64,000 nucleotides of DNA from Hemileia vastatrix (lineage: Eukaryota > Basidiomycota > Pucciniomycetes > Pucciniales > Zaghouaniaceae): the NCBI GenBank assembly GCA_030280995.1, contig JASXTE010000010.1, forward strand, positions 25,793,823 to 25,857,822. Direction: 5' to 3'. Numbering within the stretch: the first letter of the stretch is position 1; every line of letters begins with the position of its first letter. Position numbers and translations under genes: made by a program. The notes beneath the pieces were generated by a model. It saw only the letters and a program-made list of their open reading frames with translations, was not told the origin of the DNA and did no database searches. This document shows, in pieces, positions 57,927-64,000 of this stretch.

Positions 57927-58842
57927 TGTAGAAGTTTTAGCACAGAGGAAAGCTAAACACAGGTCAATCAGCAACTGTGCACCTTACAACAACAAGTAAC
58001 TACAACAAAGCGTGTGCTAAAACTGGACAAAAGACTCTATTCTCCCCACACAGTGCAAAGACTGTCAGATGCGGCCAAAAGGGAAAGCAGTGGACAGGAA
58101 GAAGCCGTGGAAGGGACAAAGAGAATAGAGAAAAAGAGAAAGAAAAAGATTTGGATGTCATTGCAAAAACAAACATACCTAAACACAGGTCAATCAGCAA
58201 CTGTGCACCTTACAACAACAAGTAACTACAACAAAGCGTGTGCTAAAACTATAAGGGACACAAGTGTGAGCTGCTGTGGTTAGGACTAAAAGAATTAGAG
58301 AAAAGATAACAGAAAAGAAAAGGAAAGAACCTGGACAAAAGACTCTATTCTCCCCACACAGTGCAAAGACTGTCAGATGCGGCCAAAAGGGAAAGCAGTG
58401 GACAGGAAGAAGCAGTGGAAGGGACAAAGAGAATAGAGAAAAAGAGAAAGAAAAAGATTTGGATGGGGAAAACGGAAATGGCAAAGAGAGGCCTCATTAT
58501 ATGACAAAGTCCACCATCCAAAACAATAGAAACTAACACGACGTCGACAAAACTACTAAACTACAATACAGAAAAAGAGACAGGTTCACATCCAAGGAAA
58601 AAGTTCCCAGCCGGGGAAAAGATTCACACTCCAGGTAAAGAAACACGTCCTCGAGGTCCAGAATCAATACATTGACTCCGGGTGGGAAAGAAATGTTGTT
58701 CTTGATGCTGGAGCTCGTATCTTTGAAGTTCCTCGGCGGAAAAGGTCAGGAAAAGAGGATATGAGCAAGGAGAATGACTTGAGACGATGGTAAGAAGCTG
58801 GAGTAAGGAATGGGTCAGGTATTAGAGGCAGAAATTTCAACA
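57927..58842 (-). mobile_element. 5' LTR of the copia element
   Basis: Same ends and internal duplications as the 3' LTR. Differences noticed: GAAGCCGTGG against GAAGCAGTGG, and CCTCGGCGG against CCTCAGCGG. Confidence 0.93.
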
Positions 58843-60077
58843 CCACCTGAAAATAATCTTCCTCTATTAGAAAAAGATCCAAGACAGAATCTTTCTGTCC
58901 ATCCAGAAATTCAACTGATACATCCTCTTCCAATAAGCCATTATCTGAACTTGAGAAAGAAAAATAATCATCTCTCAACAACCATTCATCCACCACAGAT
59001 TCCTTCTCAATATCCCAAAATCCTTCTTCATGACCAGACAAGTCCTCCTTCCCACATATTTCACCCAACCTTGAGGAAATACACTGATCCTCTAGTGTGT
59101 ACATTTCCAAAACATCCAGTGAAGCACATTCCTGAGATCCCATGGCATCCTTTGGAAAAGAAAAATCATTTTCATAAACATCATCAGAGTCCTCATCTTC
59201 CAAAATTGATGGCTCCAACACCTCCCTAGAAACTGAATTTTCCACCACAGTCTCCTGAACCTCTCCATCCAACAGGATTTCCTCTCCAGATTCCACATCC
59301 CTATCCATCATACCATCCAAATATCCCAAAATAACCTCCTTCAGAATAGCCATACCAGGAATCCTATTTTCCCCATTTGGAAGAGTCTTCATCAAGTCAG
59401 CCTTGAAAAGAATCTCCAAAACCTCCACCTTTACATTCCTACCCATGGCACTCCAAAATACATACTGGCCCCATCTTCATGTGGTAATATATCATTGTAT
59501 ACCAGATAATCCAGAGCCTCCCCAAACTCCTCCATAAAATCCCCATACTGAGAAAGAGAAGTTACACCACCTTTCAATTCCCACTTCCTAGCAATCCCAT
59601 GAAGATCCACCATTGAGAAAGTATTAGGCCACCTTTTAATCATTTCAGTCTTCAACTTTCCCCAGTCCTGACTCCTATATCCTTCCATAACAGAAACTTC
59701 CTTCTCCACCTCCCTATTTCCAATGAAAAAGATTACTTGCCTAACCATGTCCAAAATTGAGGCCCCATAAATCTCAGCAGCAACCTCAAACCTAGCCAAA
59801 AACCCCTTTGCATCCTCTCCCAAAAACCTTGAACCATCCCAAGACTGAATCCTAACCATCCTAGGAATTCCAAGTTACAGCCTCCAATCTCCACCAAAGA
59901 TAGCCAAAGTCCCCCCCAAGAGCCTTAGAGACCTAGGAGGGACCAAATACAACAGAAAAGAAGACCCCTAGACCAACCACAAATAGATATAGAACCAAAT
60001 CAAAAATCCACCAAAGGAGATCCACCAAAGAGAGAAGCCTAGATCAACAGAGATTCCAAAAAGCCAACAGATTTGTA

Positions 60078-60094
60078 CCCCATGTTGGGCGCCA
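60078..60094 (-). other. Primer binding site of element III (tRNA-Lys-like)
   Basis: The minus strand reads TGGCGCCCAACATGGGG, four bases inside the LTR end TCTACA. One base differs from the TGGCGCCCAACGTGGGG tRNA-Lys(CUU) site. Confidence 0.75.
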
Positions 60095-60098
60095 GCAA

Positions 60099-60996
60099 TG
60101 TAGACAATCCTATAGTACTAGCTATAGGCCTTTACCAAGGGAGTTGGAGAAAAAACAGAAAGAAAATCACCTATCCCTTTAGAAAAACAAGTGAGATTTA
60201 CCTGTTGCAGCAAATTGGAGATCTGTTTGCTAGACCCTCTAATTAAACACACTTGACCCCTTTAAAAGTGAAGATAATAGTCCCAGACAGGCTACTAGAA
60301 AGAGTTGAAATGAACAGTAATATATTCCAACAAAACACAAGCCAATGAGACAGTGAGGAACAGAGAGGCGATGAGCAAAGAGATCTGATGATTCCCTAAA
60401 AATCTTCCCACACACGCATCATACAGCCAGCGCACAGACCACCCTGACCTATTCCCCAGCCTTTTTCATGCATAAAAGTGCATTTTAGTGCCTCCCCAGT
60501 GCCCAGGCGGGCAGGCCGCCTGACGTCGGAGGTGCCTCCTGAGGCGGGCGGGCCGCTTCTAGGCCCTAAAACACCCATACAACCCATAAAAACCCTAAAA
60601 ACCCATAACTTCACTAATAAACAAAATAAACACACATAAGACATACCAAAATGAAAAGAAAATGAAGGAAAATAAGTTGAGACATAATAAGTTACCCTAG
60701 CTTAAGCCTAAATAAGCACCACTAAGCAATAAACATCCCATAAATACCAATAACAAAACCATAACTACCCTATAAAACAAAGTAACCACCCATAAGGGAT
60801 ACCAAAATGAAGAGAAAAGAAAGGACTTTAAGCTGAGACATAATAATTGACCCTAGCTTAAGCCTCCATAAACACTACTAACTACCACCTAAAGATGAAA
60901 AAATCCACTAATAACACCATAACCCCAATAACACCCTACATACCAAATACCCCCAAAAATGCACTCCAAAGGCATACCCAGGTTTGGATCACCACA
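60099..60996 (-). mobile_element. 5' LTR of element III
   Basis: 898 bp, ends as in 48624-49541. Followed by the CCGC target duplication at 60997-61000, where element II resumes. A GC-rich cluster is at about 60508-60556. Confidence 0.9.
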
Positions 60997-61000
60997 CCGC

Positions 61001-62280
61001 TGGATAAATTTTTACAGCCTCTCTACCATAATCCAACTTGTGAAGAATAATATCTTCACCTACCACCTTCTTCAACTTCTGAAAAGGCTCTTCACACTCT
61101 TCAGTCCATTCCCACTCTTCATCTTTCCTGGACAACCTCCTTAAAGGTGAAGCCAACAAAGAAAAATCTTTAATGAAAATTCTGACATACAGACAAACTC
61201 CCAAAAACCCTCTGACTTCAGTAGTATTTTTAGGCCTTGGTCATGACTGAATTTTATTAAACTTTTCTTTGCCATAATCCTCCCTTCTTTACATACCACA
61301 TGCCCAAGAATTTCCAGAGCTAGAACAAAAAAACAAAACTTTGACCCAGAAATGGTCAAGCCAGCCTCTTCAATTATAAACAATACTCTCTCTAGAGTAA
61401 TTGCATATTCCCAAACAAACCTCCTTATACCTGGGTTTTCTTTCAGTATTTCATTTCCATAATCACTGGAGGGTCCTTTAATTCCACCTTCATCAATAAA
61501 AATACCAGCCTGAGTAGGAACCTCATCCTGTAAAATCCAAGCCATTTGTGCTTGATAAACTGCTACTGAATTAGTTGCTCCTTCAGGCAACCTAGTGAGC
61601 TGAAATCTCCCCAGAGGAGTCTCAAATGTGGTGAGTGGCCATGAATCAGTGTGAAGTTCCCTTTCATAATAACCACCCATAATATCACCCAAGCCATAAC
61701 ACACCCTTCCAGAAAAGGCTTCCACAAAGTCTTCTGCACTTGATGGCAACCCCGCATCCTTGATAGTAACTCTATTCAGGGCCCTAAGATCATGTACCAC
61801 CCTGAGCTTTCCATTCTGCTTTTTAACACAGAAAACCAGACTTGAGTAACTAGTAGCTGATTGTTCATACAATCCAGTCCTGACTCTTTCCCTAACAATC
61901 TCCACAAAATCATCCTGTATAGCAACAGGAATTGGAATAGGTTTTATTTGCCAAGGTTCATTACAAACCACAGGAATCAAGTAAGGTTCCCCATAAGAGT
62001 GTTTAACCACACCCCTTTCCTCTTCAAAAAATGCCACCACCTTCTTCCTCAGAACAATAACGTGCAACAACTACTTCTTTTCCTCCTCAGAAAACCAACC
62101 ATCAGGACCAAAATTAACAACTTTCAACCTTTTCATTGTCACTCTAGCAGTTTCCTCAAAATCAGGAGGATTCTTCACCAGAGGAGTACAGTATGGATCT
62201 CTTGACAACAGAGGTCTCTTCAATGGAGGATTCAAACCCTCAGGCATAGGCTCATTGACAGGCCTAACCTTCTGTGCCAC
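61001..62280 (-). pseudogene. RT and RNase H start of element II, broken
   Basis: 62070-61141 is open for 309 aa: FCVKKQNGKLRVVHDLRALN, GLGDIMGGYYERE, LTRLPEGATNSVAVYQAQM, IFIDEGGIKGP (Asp codon 61492-61494, Glu codon 61489-61491), ENPGIRRFVWE, LGHVVCKEGR. The connection and RNase H start (WTEECEEPFQKLKK) are in another frame at 60989-61204. A stop near 62071 separates the N-terminal part (62071-62280, RPLLSRDPYCTPLV). It resumes at 48619 beyond element III. Confidence 0.8.
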
Positions 62281-63237
62281 CTTCTTATACTTTGCGACTC
62301 TACCTTCAACTTGAGGGATCTTCAGGATGTCTTCTCCACCAGAACTGGAACAAAAAACAAGGGTTTCCCCATTTCACACATGTGTGGCCAAGGTAATGTT
62401 TTTGAAAGGTTTAGAAGAAACCCTAGAAGTGCACAATTGGGAGGAATTACTTTTAATCCCCGATCTCACCACTCCAAAGCTTTTCTGCAATACCACATCT
62501 TCATTCTCACTTCCATCTACCAAATCTTCAAATCTTGATTCATCTTCAGAATCACATCTTCTACAACTGTGCAGTTTATCCTCATGCGGGAGGCCCAAAA
62601 CTAGATCTTGCTGATCTTCATTCTTCAAAATTTCATGCAATCTAACCTCTTGCTGGAGGCCCAAAACAAGATCTTGCTGATCTTCATAAAAATATTTTGA
62701 ATCTTCTTTTTTTATTATCTTCAGATTTTTTTTCAATTTTCTTGAATTATCTTGAAATTTTTATTTTCTTTTCTTGGGTTTTCTTCTTGCCTACAAAAAT
62801 AACCAGGGGTTTCCACAATGCTCACAGTTGTGGCCAAGGTAATGTTTTTGAAAGGTGTAGAAGAAACCCTAGCGGTGCGCAATTGGGAGGACTTACTTTT
62901 AGACCCCAATCTCACCACTCCAAAACTTTTCCGCTTATCTTTCAATAAAGATATATAACCCATCCTCCTTTTTAAACTTGATTTAAAATTAATTGAAAAT
63001 CTTGAAAAAGAACAGAGATTGTATAAAAAACTTGAAGAATAATTGCAGATAAGAGAAACATTAAAAAGAGAAAGTTGAAAATCCACTTGGTATATCTCCA
63101 AGGGAGCTGACCTACTAAAACCTGGGATTTCCTCAACTTGGGGAGAGGTTGTAGCACTTGGGTGATCAGCCTTCATCATTCTAAAAAAGACAGACTCTCA
63201 CTAGAGCCTGAGCCACACTCCAAAAATCCAGAGGCAG
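62281..63237 (-). pseudogene. Linker between protease and RT of element II, with duplicated module
   Basis: Two copies of the VSS.PFKNITLAT module (about 62370-62480 and 62790-62935) and two LQQEVRLHE/LPHEDKLHS repeats overlying CCTC-N6-GAGG motifs (about 62571 and 62633), as in element I. Frames 62374-62736 and 62733-63179 overlap by a few bases. It ends at the CAG before the inserted LTR. Confidence 0.55.
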
Positions 63238-64000
63238 TGTGGTCTTCCAACATTGGCAGAGCCCTTTGTTGGTTTATTTGGTGTTGTTTTGGTATGCCTT
63301 AGAGGGCATTGTTTAAATAATTAGGTATTTTTTCTGGAATTACACAGAGAATATTGGGACTAAGGGGATCTGAATACTACCATTGTATAGCCCTGGTTTT
63401 TCTCTATATTTTGTGTCTTGAAGACATTTTTCATAGCTTAAGTATTTGGGGGATAATTTCTCACTTTTCATCTTAAGAGATTGCTGTTGAATTTTGTTTT
63501 TTGTGTTTTACCAGCTAACCTTAAGTCTAAGGGTTAAGTTCTTAGTATCATTGGAAAGAGCAGAATTTTCTTTACATTTTATGCCTCAATGTTGTTATAG
63601 CATAATTATGTGTTTTAAGGGTTTTAGTAGTTGTAGGTGAATTTTATATGTAGTTTGGGTGTTTTTGGTGGTTTTCTTGCTTCAGGGTTGTCAGGCCGCT
63701 TCAGGCGGGCTTCCCAGTGTCGGGCAGACCTCCTGCCTCAGTGCTAGAGGGCTGGGAAGCGCTTCTAGGGAGGTTTTATGCAATTTGGTGGTCAGGAATG
63801 CCAGATTTTCAGGGGTGCATGGGCTCTTAATTAGTATTCTGTGTGTATATAGGGAATAAGACAGTTTGGGGCAACCTTAATTATCATACAATCATCTGGA
63901 GGTGATCTCATTGTTCCTCACTCAGTTTTCACTGTTTTCTGGCCACAATTGGCTGTGTTTGTTGCAAGTGAGTTCTTCATTTAACTTAACTTAGCAAATG
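63238..64000 (+). mobile_element. Family B LTR, plus strand, cut by the window end
   Basis: TGTGGTCTTCCAACATTGGC start, inserted after CCAGAGGCAG of element II; element I has CCAGAGGCAGCACCC uninterrupted at about 7290. It is alignable with the inverse of 39105-40163. Solo or full-length cannot be decided here. Confidence 0.85.

Larger units (their letters stand above)
52396..58842 (-). mobile_element. Ty1/copia element, full-length and apparently intact
   Basis: LTRs 52396-53311 and 57927-58842 (916 bp each; I noticed two differences), target duplication CCACC at 52391-52395 and 58843-58847, a half-tRNA-type primer site, one 1494-codon Gag-Pol and a polypurine tract. Its domain order, with integrase before RT, is that of copia. 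Low LTR divergence indicates a recent insertion, the youngest layer of the right-hand nest. Confidence 0.95.
52026..59859 (-). pseudogene. Gag of element III, split by the copia element
   Basis: It starts at ATG 59859 (MVRIQSWDGSRFLGEDAKGF). It is alignable with element I Gag through MVRQVIFFIGNREVEKEV, EGYRSQDW and SMVDL. A one-base loss in a T run near 59445 shifts the frame. The second frame (to 58848) continues NVKVEVLEIL, LPNGENRIPG and a long acidic tail. The copia target CCACC interrupts it; coding resumes at 52395 and ends at 52026 (NLGISRI). No zinc knuckle is seen. Gag would form the particle shell; the acidic tail is unlike element I. Confidence 0.75.
48624..60996 (-). mobile_element. 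Element III: non-autonomous gag-only LTR element, split by copia
   Basis: LTRs at 48624-49541 and 60099-60996 flank an internal region that, without the copia insertion, is about 4.1 kb. It has a tRNA-Lys-like primer site, a Gag related to element I Gag, a long structured noncoding region and a polypurine tract, but no protease, RT, RNase H or integrase. Target duplication CCGC. Shared termini (TGTAGACAATCC on the plus strand) suggest use of family B enzymes in trans. Confidence 0.85.
39105..63237 (-). mobile_element. Family B Ty3/gypsy element II, multiply interrupted
   Basis: Minus-strand element with its 3' LTR at 39105-40163, polypurine tract, an internal block with antisense gene relics, hairpin arrays and a long satellite (40164-46560), then integrase, RNase H, [element III inserted at 48624-60996], RNase H start, RT and linker to 63237. 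A plus-strand B LTR then interrupts it and the gag side lies beyond the window. Order and sequence match element I. CCGC at 48620-48623 and 60997-61000 marks the element III target. Confidence 0.85.

Noticed and set aside
1..64000. Single-copy host genes
   Set aside because: Every frame with recognisable domains belongs to a transposable element. The antisense Zn2Cys6 relics are the only possible exceptions, and they lie inside element II.

Overview
This window is a stack of transposable elements and shows no convincing single-copy host gene, no tRNA or rRNA gene and no prokaryotic feature. Base composition is strongly AT-rich. The pol genes, the short GTAAGT...CTAAC...CAG introns and a fungal-type Zn2Cys6 motif point to a fungus. 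One Ty3/gypsy family has the RT and integrase signature of a lineage known from Basidiomycota, so a basidiomycete, possibly a rust (Pucciniales), is my inference.

Four main repeat families recur. Family A is a Ty3/gypsy chromovirus with LTRs of about 1.14 kb (TGTC...GACA) and a 5-bp target duplication (TSD). Family B is a second Ty3/gypsy lineage with LTRs of about 0.9-1.1 kb (sense TGTGGTC...TCTACA, or TGTGGTGATCC... in element III), a tRNA-Lys-like primer site and apparently a 4-bp TSD. A gag-only, non-autonomous relative of B (element III) uses similar termini. There is one intact Ty1/copia element. A small palindromic MITE, an inverted-repeat structure and a LINE-like fragment complete the set.

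Layout: 1-1686 is the 3' end of a broken family A element. 1687-12093 is family B element I (minus strand), with a MITE at 2980-3243 and a solo A LTR at 8569-9827. 12095-13396 is a large inverted repeat. 13960-14718 is a LINE ORF1-like relic. 16314-35741 is a three-level nest: a solo B LTR split by element A2 (minus, decayed), whose 5' LTR is split by element A1 (plus, with an intact 2055-aa Gag-Pol and LTRs differing at one base). 36631-39104 is an old A LTR plus leader, split by a solo B LTR. 39105 to beyond 63237 is family B element II (minus), interrupted by element III (48624-60996), itself interrupted by the copia element (52396-58842). A plus-strand B LTR (63238-64000) interrupts element II again and runs off the window.

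The least ordinary signals are in family B and element III. A short stem-loop next to CAGTTTA occurs more than 30 times, in coding and noncoding parts, with two stem sequences related by compensatory changes. Larger hairpins are conserved in the same order in all three elements. A degenerate, intron-containing Zn2Cys6-type gene lies antisense inside element II. A GC-rich cluster of about 50 bp recurs in B LTRs and once outside them. In family A, an intron at the start of gag gives access to an alternative 205-aa frame that stays open in a second copy whose main frame is broken.
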